Assembly: GCA_030789695.1 (NCBI GenBank)
Contig: JAULAV010008641.1
Coordinates: 62,001-126,000, forward strand
DNA length: 64,000 bases
Direction of reading: 5' to 3'
DNA from: Scilla litardierei
Lineage: Eukaryota; Streptophyta; Magnoliopsida; Asparagales; Asparagaceae
The translations under genes were made by a program, and so were the position numbers. The notes beneath the pieces are model-generated. The model did not search any database and was not told where the DNA came from. It was given only the letters and a program-made list of their open reading frames with translations. Shown here in pieces: positions 24,660-37,781 of this stretch; position 1 is the stretch's first letter, and the number at the start of each line of letters is the position of its first letter.

Positions 24660-25034
24660 GGGACGAATTGAATGGGGCAAAGGAAGAAAGTTACCTTGGA
24701 AGGAATCCGAAGGAAGAAAAGACGAAGGAGGGTTCGAAGGAGCTTGCAAGACCAGAATCAGGAAGAAAGGTGCGAAAGAATCGAAACTCGGAAGGTCGAC
24801 AACCTTATATTGAGGGCAATCTCAAAATCAAGACCGTCCGAAGAGGAGAACATGGCAGCATCTGAACGCCGACGGCGATTCAAATCCCACACCAAGAAAA
24901 GTTCAAATGGGCCGCGTCATGATGGCCTCCATTTAATGGATTGGCCTCGACTGACGTGCCTGTCAAAATCCATAAGAGTCATATCATTCGAACCGAATAG
25001 GCAGAATCCGAACAGCTCAAACGATGGGGACACT
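24660..25034 (+). other. Sequence between aORF start and 3' LTR, with polypurine tract
   Basis: About 375 bp of purine-rich sequence. AACGATGGGGACACT directly precedes the 3' LTR and is the likely polypurine tract for plus-strand priming. The aORF promoter would have to lie here or in the LTR on the minus strand; no convincing TATA box was picked out. Confidence 0.45.
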
Positions 25035-25965
25035 TGATACGACTATTTTGGAGAAGCCCAAGAGCTAGAGGCCTGAGCCCAAACTAAGGGCGGAAGGCCC
25101 ATGAATGGGGTTGGCCCAACCGACAAGGCCCACGAAAGGACTCAGAGTCAGACCGACCGCTACCTGGCATATGCACGATTAGCCAGTGCTCATAGGAGAT
25201 AACCGTTTCCCTAAAAGCGTGGCGCCTTAATGACCATTAAGGAGCCCACTAATCGATTCCCCCACGATGCACGCAGGCGCCTCTATGGAGGTGGATCGCG
25301 GTGGGCGTGAGTGGGGAGCAGTCATGGGACGTGGATTGGGGGTAATCGTGGGCCAAACCTTATAAAGGGACTACAGAGGCAACCGAGAGGAGGATCGAAT
25401 CCCTGATATCGACAACGGAGGTATTCCATTAACCGACCTTGCTTTCCCATTATCTCCCCTCCCACCGCTCAGTCTGAGGATACGTGTGCTGGCCTCTTTT
25501 CGATCCGTACCGATCCCGCCGAGCATTACTCAGATCCGTTCTGACTTAGGCATCGGAGGGGACTTGGCCGGAACCAAGGTCCGGCCCCCCTGACGAGTTT
25601 CTTTGTCTATCCAGGAAGAAGCGTAACCGAGGCCGAGGCTACCCCTCAGCGCAGAACGAGCCCGCTCGCCACTAACGAGCGCTGACTGAGACCAAGTGAT
25701 AACCAGGGTGCCGAGGCTACCCCTTGGAACTTGATTGGCCGAGGCCGAGCGTTCACCTAGGTGCCGAGGCTACCCCTCTGCACGCGCCGACTGAGGCCCT
25801 CATCCCTTCAAGCGACCCGTTTCTCGTGCCAAAGAGGGGCTCTGCGCAATCACCGCCAAGGACATGCACGTTCGAAAGAACCAAGGGATCCCAACCGACC
25901 CCTTGACCACGTTGACCGTCAAGTCGTCGGTCAACGATTCTGTGGTGAGAAAACACCCGTAAACA
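25035..25965 (+). repeat. 3' LTR of the Tat-like element
   Basis: 931 bp LTR beginning TGATACGACT and ending CCCGTAAACA, followed directly by the target duplication GTTTG at 25966-25970. It carries the TATA box TATAAAG at 25361. Confidence 0.92.
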
Positions 25966-28900
25966 GTTTGTATTCTCTTATTTTTTAGTTGAAGATGCCG
26001 ACCTCTTGGTTCTAACGGACATTTTTGTGGATATTTCTGAACTCAAGCCTATTTTCAATATTTTCTTGAAGATATGGATCTTTTTATTAAATAATATGAT
26101 TTTTGGTCCTAATTTTGTCTTCTCTTATTTTTTTCGTTGAATATGTCGATCTCCCGGTTCTAACAGACCTTTTTGTGAATTTTTCATAGCTCCGTGCAAT
26201 TGTCCACATTTTCTGTAAGACATCGATATTTATATTAAAGGATATAATTTTATAGCCTAATTTGTCTTCTCTTATTTTTCAATTGAAGATGGCGATCTTC
26301 CGGTTCCAATAGAAATATTTGCGGATTTTCTTAAATATGACTATTTTCTACATTGTCTAAAAGATATGGATCATTTTATTAAATGATATGATGTTTTGGC
26401 CTTATTTTGTCTTCTCTTTTTTTGTTGAAGATGGCGAGCTCCTGGTTCCAACGGATATTTTTGCGGATTTTTCTGATCTCGAGACAATTTTCTACTGTTT
26501 CTTGAAGATATGTGCTTTTTAAAATGATTTGATTTTTATCCCCTAATTTTGTTTTCTCTAATTTTTTTAGTTTAAAATTTTCAATTTCCCGGTTCCAACA
26601 GAATTTTTTTGCGGATTTTTTCTGAACTTCTTGCTATTTTCTACATTTTCTGTAAGGTATGAATCTTTATATTAAATGATATGATTTTTATGGCCTAATT
26701 TTGTCTCCTCCTATTTTTTCGTTGAAGATGGCAACTCCCGGTTACAACAGACATTTTTACAGATTTTTTGAGCAAAGAGCTATTTTCTATATTTTCTGTA
26801 AGATATGAATCTTTATATTGAATGATATGATTTTTTATAAGCTAATTTTATCTTCTCTTATTTTTCAGTTAAGATGGTAATCTCCCAATTCCAATGGACA
26901 TTTTTACGTATTTTTCTGAGCTTGGGGCTATTTTTCTAAATTTTCGGGGAGATACACATCTTTTATTAAATGACAAGATTTTTTGACCTAAATATATATT
27001 CTCTCTTTTTTCAATTGTAGATGGCGATATCCCGATTCCAACGGACATTTTTTATTTTTTTTCCGAACTCAGGGTTATTTTTCTACATTATCTGGAAGAT
27101 ATGATTTTTGACTTAATTTTATCTTCATTTATTTTTTCGTTAAAGATGGCGATCTCCCGGTTCTAGCAGACATTCTTAACAGATATTTCTGATCTCCGGG
27201 CTATTTTTAATATTACCTATATGATATGAATCTTTATATTAAATGATATGATTTTTATAGCGTAAGGTAGTCTTCCCTTATTTTTCAGGTGAAGATGGTG
27301 ATCTCCTGGTTCCAAAGGCTATTTTAGGGATTTTTGGCCTCGGGGCTTATTTTCTACATTTTCTGGAAGAAATGTTTCTTTTTTATTAAATGATATGATT
27401 TTTTAGCCTAATTTTGTCTTCGTTTATTGTTCAGATGATGATGGCGATCTCCCGGTTCCAACGGATATTTTTGTGGATTTTTTTGATCTATGGGGTATTT
27501 TCTATATTTTCTGTAAGAGAAGTATGTTTATATTAAATGATTGGATTTTATAGCCTAATTTTGTTCTTTTAAAGATGGCAATCTCCCGGTTACAATGGAA
27601 ATTTTTACTGAATTTTCTGAGCTCAGTGTTATTTTCTTCATTTTATTGAATATTGGGATATTTTTATCAAATGATATGCTTTTTATTGTTTAATTTTATC
27701 TTCTCTTATTTTTCAGTTGAAGATGGCGATCTTTTGATTCCAACGGACATTTTTACAGCTCTTTCTGAGCTCGGGGCTATTTTTCTACATTTTCTCGAAA
27801 AAATGTATCTTTTTATTAAATGATAGGATTTTGGCCTAATTTTGTCTTCTCTTATTTTTTTCCGTTGAATATGGCGATCTCCCAGTTTCAACGGATATTT
27901 TTGCAGGATTTTTCTGAGATCTGTGCTATTTTCTACATTTTCTGTAAGATATGAATCTTTATATTACATCTTATGATATTTATAGCCTAATTTTGTCTTG
28001 TTTTATTTTTTTAGTTGAAGATGGCGATCTCCTGGTTCCAACAGATACTTTTAGATATTTTCTGAGTTCAGGGCTATTTTCTACATTTTATTGGGGACAT
28101 GGATCTTTTTATTAAATGATATGATTATTATAGCGTAAGTTTGTCTTCTTTTATTTTTCAGTTAAAGATGATGATTTCAACAGACATTTTATGGATCTTT
28201 TTATTCAATTATATGATTTGCATAGACTAAGTTTATCTTCTCTTATTTTTCAGTTGAAAATGGTGATCTCCCGGTTCCAACGGACATTTTTGTATATTTT
28301 TCCGACCGCGAGACTATTTTCTACATTTTCTTAAAGACAATAATCTTTTTATTAAACAATATGATTTTTGGCATAATTTTGTCTTCTCTTATTTTTCAGT
28401 TGAAGATAGCTATTCCCCGATTCCAACAGAAATTTTTGCAGCTTTTTTTGAGCTCGGAGCAATTTTCTACATTTTAAGAAATAAATGGATCTTTTCATTA
28501 AATGATATTATTTCTATAGCATAAGTTTATCTTCTATTATTTTTCAGTTGAAGATCGCGATTTCCTGGTTTTTGCGAATATTTTTAGCTCGAGTCTGTTT
28601 TCTACCTTTTCTGGAAGATATGGATCTTTTGATTAAAAGGTTTTATTTTTTATCCTAATTTTGTCTTCTCTTATTTTCCAGTTGAAGATTGCGATCTCCC
28701 GGTTTCATATCATTTAATCCAACAGACATTTTGATGGTTTTCCTGAACTTCTGTCCATTTTCTAAATTTTCTGAAAGATATGAATCTTTATATTAAATGA
28801 TATGATTTTTATAACGTAATTTTACCTTTTCTCATCTTTTAAGTTGACGATGGCGATCTTCCAGTTCCAACGGACATTGTGGATTTTTCTGAGCTCGTGG

Positions 28901-30962
28901 TTATTTTCTGCGTTTTCTGACAGACAGATATTTTTATTAAATGATATGATTTATTGGGCCTAATTTTGTCTTCTTGAAATTTTCAGTTTAAATGGCGATC
29001 TCCTGATTTCAACATACATTTTTGCGGATTTTTCTTAGCTCTAGGCTAATTTCAATATTTAAATGGATCGTTTTATTAAATGATATGATTTTTGGCTTAC
29101 TTTTGTCTTCTCCTATTTTCTTATTACAGATGGCGATCTTCTGGTTCCAACAGATATTTTTGCATATTTTTCCAAGGTACGAGCTTTTTTGACATTTTTT
29201 AGAAAATATGGATCTTTATTTTAAATGATATAATTTTTAAGGTCAAATTTCGTCTTCTCTTATTTTTCGGTTGAAAATGGCGATCTCCCGGTTCCAACGG
29301 ATATTTTGCGGATTTTTGTGTGTTCCGGGCTATTTTTCTGGACTCTGGTCTATTTTCTGTATTTTCTGGAAGATATGGATCTTTTAATTAATGACATCAT
29401 TTTGGCCTAATTTTGTCTTCTCTTATTTTTTCAGTTAAGGATGGCGGTCTTCCTGTACCGACGAACATTTTTGCGGATTTTATTATGCTCGAAGCTATTT
29501 TCAACATTTTATTAAAGATAAGGATTTTTTGGCTAACTTTGTCTTCTCTTATTTTCCAGTTGAAAATGGCGATCTCCCGGTTCCAACAGACAATTATGCG
29601 GATTTTTCTGAGTTTCTACATTTTCTGGAAGTTGTATATCTTTTTATTAAATGCTATGATTTTTGGCCTATTTTTGTCTTCTCTTATTTTCTCAGTTGAA
29701 AATGGCGACCTTCCTGTTCCAACGGACATTTTTGCGGTTTTTTCTGAGCTCCTGACAAATTTCTTCATTTTTTGTAAGATATGAATCATTATATTAATTG
29801 ATATGATTTGTATAGCCTAATGTTTGTCTTCTCTTATTTTGCAGTTTAAAATGATGATCTCTCGGTTCAAACTGACATTTTTGTATATTTTACTTAGCTC
29901 GGAGCTATTTTCTAAATTTTCTAGAAATATGGATCTTTTATTAAATGATATGATTTTTGGCATAATTTTTGTCTTCTCTTATTTTTCTGTTGAATATGGC
30001 TATCTCTAAGTTCCAACAGACATTTTGTTGATTTTTCTCAACTCGTGCTATTTTCTTCATTTTCTGCAAGATATGACTCTTTTTATTAAATGATATCATT
30101 TTGGCCTAATTTTGTCTTCTCTTACTTTTCAGTTGAAGATGGCAATCTCCCTTTTGCACATACATTTTTGCGGATTTTTTGTGCTCGGAGATTTTTTCTA
30201 CATTTTATTAAAGAAATGGATCTTTTTATTAAATAATATGATTTTAGCCTAATATTGTATCCTCTAATTTTTTTAGTTGAAGTTGGAGATCTCCCAGCTC
30301 AAACGGACATTTTTTTGGATTTTTCTGAGCTCGAGACTATTTTTCTACATTTTCTAAAAGTTATGGATCTTTTATTAAATAATATGATTTTTGGCCTAAT
30401 TTTTTCTTCCCTTATTTTTCTGTTGAATATAGTGATCGTCCAGTTCCAAAGGACATTTTTGTATATCATTCTGACATCAAGACTATTTTCTGAATTTTCT
30501 GAAAGATATGCATCATTTTATTAAATAATATTATTTTGACCTAATTTTGTCTTCTCTTATTTTTTCAGTTGAAGATAGCGATTTGCCGATTCCAGAAGAC
30601 ATTTTGGCAGATTATTCTGGCCTCGGGGATATTTTCTAAATTTTCTAAAAGATATGCATCTTTTTATTAAATGAAAGATTTTTGGCCTAATTTTGTCTTA
30701 ACTTATTGTTCAGTTGAAGATGGCGATCTGCCGGTTCCAACGGACATTTTTGCAGATTTTTTACAGCTCGGTGCTATTTTCTACATTTTATGTAAGATAT
30801 GGATCTTTTTATTTAATGATATGATTTATATATCCTACTTTATTTTCTATTATTTTTTCTGTTGAATATGGCTATCTACCGGTTCCAATAGACATTTTTA
30901 CTAATTTTCCTAGTTTCGGGCTATTTTCTAAATTTTCTGGAAGATATATATCTTTCTATTAA
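25966..30962 (+). repeat. 146-bp satellite array (about 34 monomers)
   Basis: The satellite resumes in phase with the point where it was broken at 18471. From about 27.1 to 29.3 kb it matches 7.15-9.35 kb monomer by monomer, including shared unusual variants, at an offset near 19,970 bp. A four-monomer deletion relative to the other copy explains the larger offset (about 20,550) further left. No gene is present. A 123-codon ORF at 29413-29784 spans several monomers and is a repeat by-product. Confidence 0.94.
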
Positions 30963-31567
30963 GGCTTAATTTCGGAAAACTATCTCATACTTTCTTCGAA
31001 TTCCAAAAAAATACCTCTGATTTTGATATAATCGCAAAACTACCTCATACTTTTCAGGCTTCGATAAACTTCCTCATACTTTGGTTTCGTAGAACTACCT
31101 CATTCGTTGTTTAATTTCGTAGAACACCCTCATATTTTGGTTTAATTTCATAGAACTACCTCATAGTGTGATATATGTAGGATGGTGGAAGAGGGAGGAG
31201 GGCGACGGTGGGGGGGAAGTGGTGGACGAGTGCGGTAGTGGGGAAAGGGGGGCAGGGGTGGGGGCGCTATGGTGGAGGGAGGGGGAGGGGGAGGGAAGGA
31301 GGGTGGCAGTGGGTGGAAGAGGGATGGGCGGCGGTGGGTGAAAGGGGCATGTGCATCGATGGATGTAGGGCGAATGGTGGCGGTGAGGGGAGGACGGTGA
31401 GGAGAGTGGGGGGAGGGCGACGATGGGTGCAATGGGGATGGGCGGCGATGGATAAAGGGAGCTTATATATACCTAAAAAGTATGAGATGGTTTTGCGAGT
31501 ATATCAAAATAAGAGGTATTTTTTTGGAATTCAGCGAAAGTATGAGGTAGTTTTCCGAAATTAAGCA
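30963..31567. mobile_element. Mutator-like TIR element, non-autonomous, 605 bp
   Basis: The termini are inverted repeats of about 95 bp (GCTTAATTTCGGAAAACTA at the left, its complement at the right end) with only a few mismatches. Probable 9 bp target duplications are TTCTATTAA (30954-30962) and TTTTATTAA (31568-31576), one mismatch. Near the left end, five or six copies of an ACTACCTCATACTTT-like motif lie as subterminal repeats, common in Mutator-like elements. The interior (about 31180-31450) is a GGTGG/GAGGG-rich low-complexity stretch with no transposase. ORFs on both strands there reflect low complexity. Confidence 0.8.
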
Positions 31568-34500
31568 TTTTATTAAATGATATGATTTTTTGGCCTAATT
31601 TTGTCTTCTCTTAGTTTTTTTTATTTAATATGGCGTTCTCCCGGTTCCAACGGACATTTTTTCGGATTTTTTGACCTAGAGTCTATTTTCTACATTTTCT
31701 GGAATTATGGATCTTTTTAGTAAATAATATGAATTTTTGGCCTAATGTTTTCTTCTCATATTTTTCAAATGAAGATGTCGATCTCCCGGTTCCAACTGAT
31801 ATTTTTGTGGATTTTTCTGAGCTCGTGACTATTTTTCTACATTTTGTGGAAAATCTGAATCATTTTATTAAATGATATGATATTTTTGCCTAATTTTGTA
31901 TTCTCTTATTTTTTTAGTTGCAGATGTTGTTCTCTCGGTTCCAACGGATATTTTTGCGGATTTTTGTGACTAGAGGCTATTTTCTACATTTTTTGGAAGA
32001 TATGGATCTTTTTATTATATAATTTGATTTTAAGCCTAATTTTGCTTTCTCTTATTTTTTAGATTAAGATGGCGATCTCCAGGTTCCAACTGCCATTTTT
32101 GCAGTTTTTTCTAAGCTCCTAGCTATTTTCTAAATTTTCTGTAAGATATGTATCTTTAAATTAAAACATATGTTTCATAGCCTAATTTTGTCTTCTCTTA
32201 TTTTTCAGTTGAAGATGGTGATCTTCTGGTTCAAACAAATATTTTACAGATTAGTTAGCTCAGAGCTATTTTCTGTATTTTCTAAAAGATATGGATCTTT
32301 TTATTAAATGATATGATTTTTTGCCTAATTTTGTATTCTCTTATTTTTTAGTTGAAGATATCTATCTCTCTGTTCCAATAGACATTTTGCGGATTTTTAT
32401 GTGCTCGTTGCTATTTTCTGTATTTTTTTGAAGATATGGATCTTTTTATTAAATGATATCATTTTGGCCTAATTTTATCTTCTCTTAATTTTTAAGTTGA
32501 AGATGGAGATCTCCATGTTCCAATGGACATTTTGGGACTTTTCTGTGCTCGAGGCTATTTTCTATATTTTATTGAAGATATGGATCATTTTATTAAATGA
32601 TATGATTTTTAGCCTAATTATGTCTTCTCGTTTTTTCAGTTGAAGATAGCGATCTCCCGGTTCCAATGGATATTTTTATTGGTTTTTCTGAGCTCGGTCT
32701 ATTTTTCTACATTTTCAGGAAGTTATGGATCTTTTTATTAAATGATATGATTTTTTGGCTAAATTTGTTTTCTCCTATTTTTCAGTTGAAGATGGCGATC
32801 TCCCGGTTCCTACTGACATTTTTGCTGATTATTCTCACATCGGGCTATTTTCTAAATTTTCTGGAAGATATGGATATTTTTATTACATGATAACATTTTG
32901 GCCTAATTTGTCTACTCTTACTTTCAGTTGAAGAAGGCGATCTTCCGGTTCGAACAGAATTTTTTGCGGATTTTTCGAAGCTTGATGCTATTTTTATACA
33001 TTTTGAGGAAGGTATAGATTTTTGATTAAATGATATGATTTTTATATTCTACGTTTTCCTCCTCTTATTTTTTCAATTGACTATTGCAATCTACTGGTTC
33101 CAGTGGATATTTTTACTAATTTTTGTTAGCTTGTGTCTATTATTTTATTGAAGATATGGATCATTTTATTAAATGATATGATTTTCTGGCCTAATGTTGT
33201 CTTATCTTATTTTTAGTTGAAGATGGCATTCTCCCGGTTCCAATGGAGATTTATGCGGATTTTTTACCTAGATGCTATTTTCTACATTTTCTAGAAGATA
33301 TGTATCTTTTTATTAAATAATATTTTCTTTTGACCAAATTTTGTTTTCTCACGAAGATGTCAATCTCTCGTGTCCAACGGATATTTTTGTAGATTTTTCT
33401 GAGCTTCGGGCTATTTTCTACATTTTCTGTAAGATGTGCATAGTTAGATTAAATGATATGATTTTATAGCCTAATTTTATCTTCTCTTATTTTTCAGTTG
33501 ACGATGGCAATCTCCCGGTTCCAACAGACATTTTTGCGGATTTTTCTGAGCTTGGTGCTATTTTCTACATTTTATGAAGATATGGCTCTTTTTATTAAAT
33601 GATATGGTTTTCGTAGCCTAATTTTGTCTTCCCTTATTTTTCAGTTGAAGATGGCGATCTCCTGCTTTCCACATACATTTTTTTGGATTTTTCTGAGCTC
33701 CGGACAGTTTTTCTACATTTTCATGAAATTATGTATGTTTTTATTAAATGATATGATTTTTTTTGCCTAATTTTCTCTTTTCTTATTTTTCAGTTGAAGT
33801 GGGGATCTCCAGGTTCCAACGGACATTTTTAAGGAGTATTCTGACATCGTATCTATTTTCTAAATTTTCTGAAAGATATGGATCTATTGGTTAAATGATA
33901 TGATTTTTAGCCTTATTTTGTCTTCTCTTATTTTTCAGTTGAAGATGGCGATCTCTCGGTTCTAACGGATATTTTTGCAGATTTTTCTGGGCTCGGTGCA
34001 ATTTTTTAATTTATGGAAGATATTGGTCTTTTTTAAATTATATCATTTTTATATCCTACGTTTGTCTTCTCTTATTTTTTTTAGTTGAAGATGGCGATCT
34101 ACCGGTTACAACGGACATTTTTGCTGATTTTCCTTAACTTGGGGCTATTTTTCTACATTTTCTAAAAGATATGAATCTTTTCATTAAATAAAATGATTTT
34201 TGACCTAATTATTTCTTCACTTTTTTTAGTTTGCGATCTCCCATTTCCAACAAACATTTGTGCGGATTTTTCTGAGCTTCAGGCTATTTTCAACATTTTT
34301 TGTAAGATATGGATTTTTTATTAAATGATATGATTTTTGTAGCGTAATTTTATCTTCACTTATTTTTTCCTTTGAAGACAGTGATTTACCGATTCCAATG
34401 GATATTTTTGCGGATTTTTCTGAACTCTGTGCTATTTTCTACATTTTCTATAATTTATGGATCTTTATATTAAATGGTATGATTTTATAGCCTGATTTTG

Positions 34501-35734
34501 TCTTCTCTTATTTTTTAGACGAAGATGGCGATCCCCGGGTTCCAACGGACATTTTTGCAGATTTTTCTGAGCTCCAGACTATTTTCTACATTTTCTGTAA
34601 GATATGGATCTTTATATTAAATGATATGATTTTTATAGCCTAATTTTGTCTTCTCTTATTTTTCAATTGAAGGTAGCAATCTCCAGGTTCCAACAGAACT
34701 TTTTACCTATTTTCTGTGCTCGAGGTTATTTTCTATAGTTTCAGGAAGATACGGATCTTTATATTAATTCATATGATTTCTTTCAGTTCCAACGGATATT
34801 TGTGCGGATTGTTTTGATCTCCGGGCTATTTTATACATTTTCTGTATGATATGGATCTTTATATTAAATGATTTGATTTTTATAGCCTAATTTTTGTCTT
34901 CTCTTATTTTTCAGTGGAAAATGGCGATCTCCTGGTTGCAATTGACATTTTATCGATTTTTTTGAGCTCATGACTATTGTTCTACATTTTCGAAAAGTTA
35001 TGTATCTTTTTCTTAAATGATATGGTTTTTATAGCCTAATTTTGTCTGATCTTACTTTGCAGTTTAAGATGGTGATCTCCCGGATCAAACAGACATTTTT
35101 GCAGATTTTACTTAGCTCGGAGCTATCTGGAAGGTAATGTTATTTTTAAATGATTTGATTTTTGGCCTAATTTTGTCTTCTCTTATTTTTTTAGTTGAAA
35201 ATGGCGATCTACCAATTCAAACATATATTTTTGCAAATTATTATAACCTCAGAGCTATTTTCTAAATTTTAGGCAAGAAATGCATCTTTTTATTAAATAA
35301 TCTGATTTTTGACCTAATTTTTTTGTCTTCACTTATTTTTCAGCTAAATATGACAATTTGTCGGTTCTAAAAGACATTTTAAAGGATTTTTCGCAGCTCG
35401 GTGCCATTTTCTATATTTTATGTATGATATGGATCTTTTTAATAATTGATATGATTTTTATGTCCAGCGTTTGTCTTCTCTTATTTTTTTTCAGTTGAAT
35501 ATGGCTATCTACCGGTTCCTACGAACATTTTACTAATTTTTCTAGTATATGGCTATTTTTCTACATTTTATGGAAGACATGGATCATTTTATTAAATGAT
35601 ATGATTTTTAGCCTAATTTTGTCTTCTCTTATGTTTCAATTAAAATGGTGTTCTCCTGGTTCCAACGAAAATTTTAGCGGATTTGTTTGACCTAGTCTAT
35701 TTTCTACATTTTCTGGAAGATATGGATCTTTTTA
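31568..35734 (+). repeat. 146-bp satellite array (about 28 monomers)
   Basis: Plus-strand continuation of the array. All three monomer types appear, with recurring variants such as ATATCATTTTGGCCTAA at 32455, also seen at 9788, 18187, 29395 and 30095. No gene was found. It ends at the 9 bp target duplication ATCTTTTTA (35726-35734). Confidence 0.94.
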
Positions 35735-35979
35735 GGGTTATTTAGTACCGACCCCCTGTGTTTTCTCCAAAATTAGTACCACCCCCCTATGGTTTCAATA
35801 ATTAGTAAGACCCCCCTCTGGCACCTCAAGTTTTTCGCCACAATTAGTATCACCCCCCTGGTGTTTTCTCAAAAATTTGTATCACCCCCCTATGGCAGGT
35901 GGGTCTTACTAATTATTGAAACCATAGGGGGGTGGTACTAATTTTTGAGAAAACACAGGGGGTCGGTACTAAATAACCC
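35735..35979. mobile_element. Mutator-like MITE, 245 bp
   Basis: Compact element with near-perfect inverted termini of about 80 bp, beginning GGGTTATTTAGTACCGACCC and ending with its complement. It is flanked by a perfect 9 bp target duplication ATCTTTTTA (35726-35734 and 35980-35988), the size expected for Mutator-type transposition. The centre repeats ATTAGTA.CACCCCCC motifs. It has no coding capacity, and almost the whole element could fold into one hairpin. Confidence 0.9.
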
Positions 35980-36780
35980 ATCTTTTTAATAAATAATATG
36001 ATTTTTTGGCCTAATTTTGTATTCTCATATTTTTTTCAGGTGAAGATGGCGATCTACCGGTTCCAACGTACATTTTTGCGGACTTTCCTTTGCTTCGGAC
36101 TATTTTTCTACATTTTAGTAAGATATGTATTTTTTTATTAAATGATACGATTTTGGGGCTTAATTTTGTCTTCTCTTTTTTCAGTTGAAGATGGCAATCT
36201 CCCGGTTCCAACGGACAGTTTTACGGATTTTTCAGAGCTCTGGGTTATTTTCTATACTCTATGAAAGATATGAATCTTTTTATAAAAGGATATGATCTTT
36301 TGGCCTAATTTTGTCTTCTCTTATTTTTCAGTTGAAGATGGCGATCCCCCGGTTCCAACAGACATTTTTGTGGATTTTTTTGAGCTTCGACCGATTTTCT
36401 ACATTTTATGGAACATATGGCTCTTTTTATTAATTGATATGATTTTTATAGACTAAGTTTGTCTTGTCTATTTTTCAGTTTAATATGGCGATCTCCTGTT
36501 CCAACGGACATTTCTTCGGATTTTTCTGAGCTGAGGGCTATTTTCTACATTTTATGGATAATACGGATCTTTTTATTTAGTGATATGATTTTATAGATAA
36601 GTTTGTCTTCTCTTATTTTTCAGTTGAAGATGGCGATCTCCTGTTTCCAATGGACATTTTTGCGGATTTTTCTGAGCTCGGTGCTATTTTATACAGTTAA
36701 TTGAGGATATGAAGCTTTTAAATAAATGATGATATTTATAGCCTAAGTGTATCTTCTCTTATTTTTTAGTTGAAAATGGA
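35980..36780 (+). repeat. 146-bp satellite array (about 5.5 monomers)
   Basis: Short plus-strand stretch whose monomer order matches 4.9-5.4 kb, including the variant with ACAGTTAATTGAGG at about 36695-36708. It is cut by the solo LTR at 36781. The last five bases, ATGGA, are the likely target duplication, paired with ATGGC at 58933. Confidence 0.93.
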
Positions 36781-36939
36781 TGATGTGACCTGCCCAATAA
36801 CTTACAAAATGAAGACCTAATTCTAAGTGAAGGACCAATAACAAGAGGAATGCTGAAAAGAATGCAAAATGCAATTGGAGCACAAGTAGAAGCATTGCTG
36901 ATCCAAGAAAGTTGTGCCCACAAAGAGGCCTTAGTCTAG
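36781..36939 (+). pseudogene. C-terminal tail of Ty3/Gypsy polyprotein read inside the LTR, frameshifted
   Basis: The LTR start reads DDVTCP in one frame. After a frame change near 36796 it reads NEDLILSEGPITRGMLKRMQ and on to a TAG at 36937-36939. The GPITRG...KRMQ pattern resembles the extreme C-terminus of several plant chromovirus polyproteins. Coding that runs from the internal region into the 3' LTR is a known feature of CRM elements. Here only the LTR part survives, so it cannot be expressed as integrase. Confidence 0.55.
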
Positions 36940-36959
36940 CTAATCCAAGCCCAAGAAAT

Positions 36960-37262
36960 TAAGGCCATAATTCTAAATGCATTCATGTGGGAAGATCAAG
37001 AGTTATGTGGCCATAAATCTGAATGCATTCATGGGGGAAGATTAAGAGTTATGTGGCCATAAATCTGAATGCATTCATGGGTGAAGATCAAGAGTCATTT
37101 GCATCCAATAAATCTGAATTAATGGGGGAAGTTAAAGAGTCAAGTGCAACAACCACCTTTAAATCTAAATTCATTGGGAAGCTGAAGAGTCAAGTGCAAC
37201 AACCACCTTTAAATCTACATTCATTGGGAAGCTGAAGAGTCAAGTGCAAAAACGAGATTTAA
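36960..37262 (+). repeat. Short tandem repeats inside the solo LTR, about 46-52 bp
   Basis: Around six imperfect copies of a unit containing AAATCTGAATGCATTCATGG and GAAGATCAAGAGTTATGTGG, later changing to GAAGCTGAAGAGTCAAGTGC with CAACCACCTTTAAATC. Neighbouring copies are nearly identical in pairs, which indicates local slippage or unequal exchange within the LTR. Confidence 0.8.
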
Positions 37263-37482
37263 ATCTAATTTTTTTGGAAAGAGCTAGAACCAAGAAGCAT
37301 AAACTTATGAATTATAAATGTAATTTTCGTGCATGACATTGAGCTCATAATTTCATGTTGTCATCTTCCCTAGGTCACATTTATGTCTTTTACTTATTCC
37401 AGGTCATTATGATGACTAATGGGTTACCAAAAGCCATTAGTGGTCCTTAATTAGAGAGTCTTTTTAGCTTCCAAGCTCTACC

Positions 37483-37490
37483 TATAAATA
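37483..37490 (+). promoter_or_regulatory. TATA box of the solo LTR
   Basis: TATAAATA within CTACCTATAAATAGAGC, about 700 bp into the LTR, a good plant core promoter match. It fixes the LTR sense direction as plus. Confidence 0.65.
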
Positions 37491-37781
37491 GAGCATGTAA
37501 TCCTTTTGTAACAAGCATGAATCAATCGGATTATCAATTTAGAATTGAATGTTCTTCACAAATTGTGAGAATTGTTATATCTTCTTTAGCTCTTGTGAAA
37601 CCTTGCCTTTTCAATCTTCATTTTAAGATTGGTGATCCAAATTCGCAAAAGCCCCCAATTCGTGCTTTAACCCAAGTGTGGTGCTGTATGGAGTGGTTAA
37701 ACTTGTGTTCGTGGTTGGGCAAGTGGTCTAAGTAGCAGATCGTGTTCCTATAACGTTGGTTAGCTATTTGCATTTGTCAGG

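Larger units (their letters stand above)
18472..25965 (+). mobile_element. Non-autonomous Tat/Retand-like Ty3/Gypsy LTR retrotransposon (gag plus antisense ORF, no pol)
   Basis: Complete 7494 bp insertion in the satellite. It begins TGATACGACT and ends CCCGTAAACA, with LTRs at both ends and a perfect 5 bp target duplication GTTTG at 18467-18471 and 25966-25970. The interior carries a decayed gag, a hairpin-rich minisatellite and a long minus-strand ORF of the gypsy-type transposon (Transposase_28) family. Antisense ORFs of this kind are known from the Tat lineage (RIRE2, Retand). No protease, reverse transcriptase, RNase H or integrase remains, so mobilisation would need a partner in trans. 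LTR divergence of roughly 7-9% by eye suggests an older insertion. Confidence 0.9.

Noticed and set aside
31148..31564. Proline-rich (minus strand) and glycine-rich (plus strand) ORFs in the TIR element as proteins
   Set aside because: Both strands are open because of a GGTGG/GAGGG low-complexity tract. No domain, and the ORF runs into the TIR.
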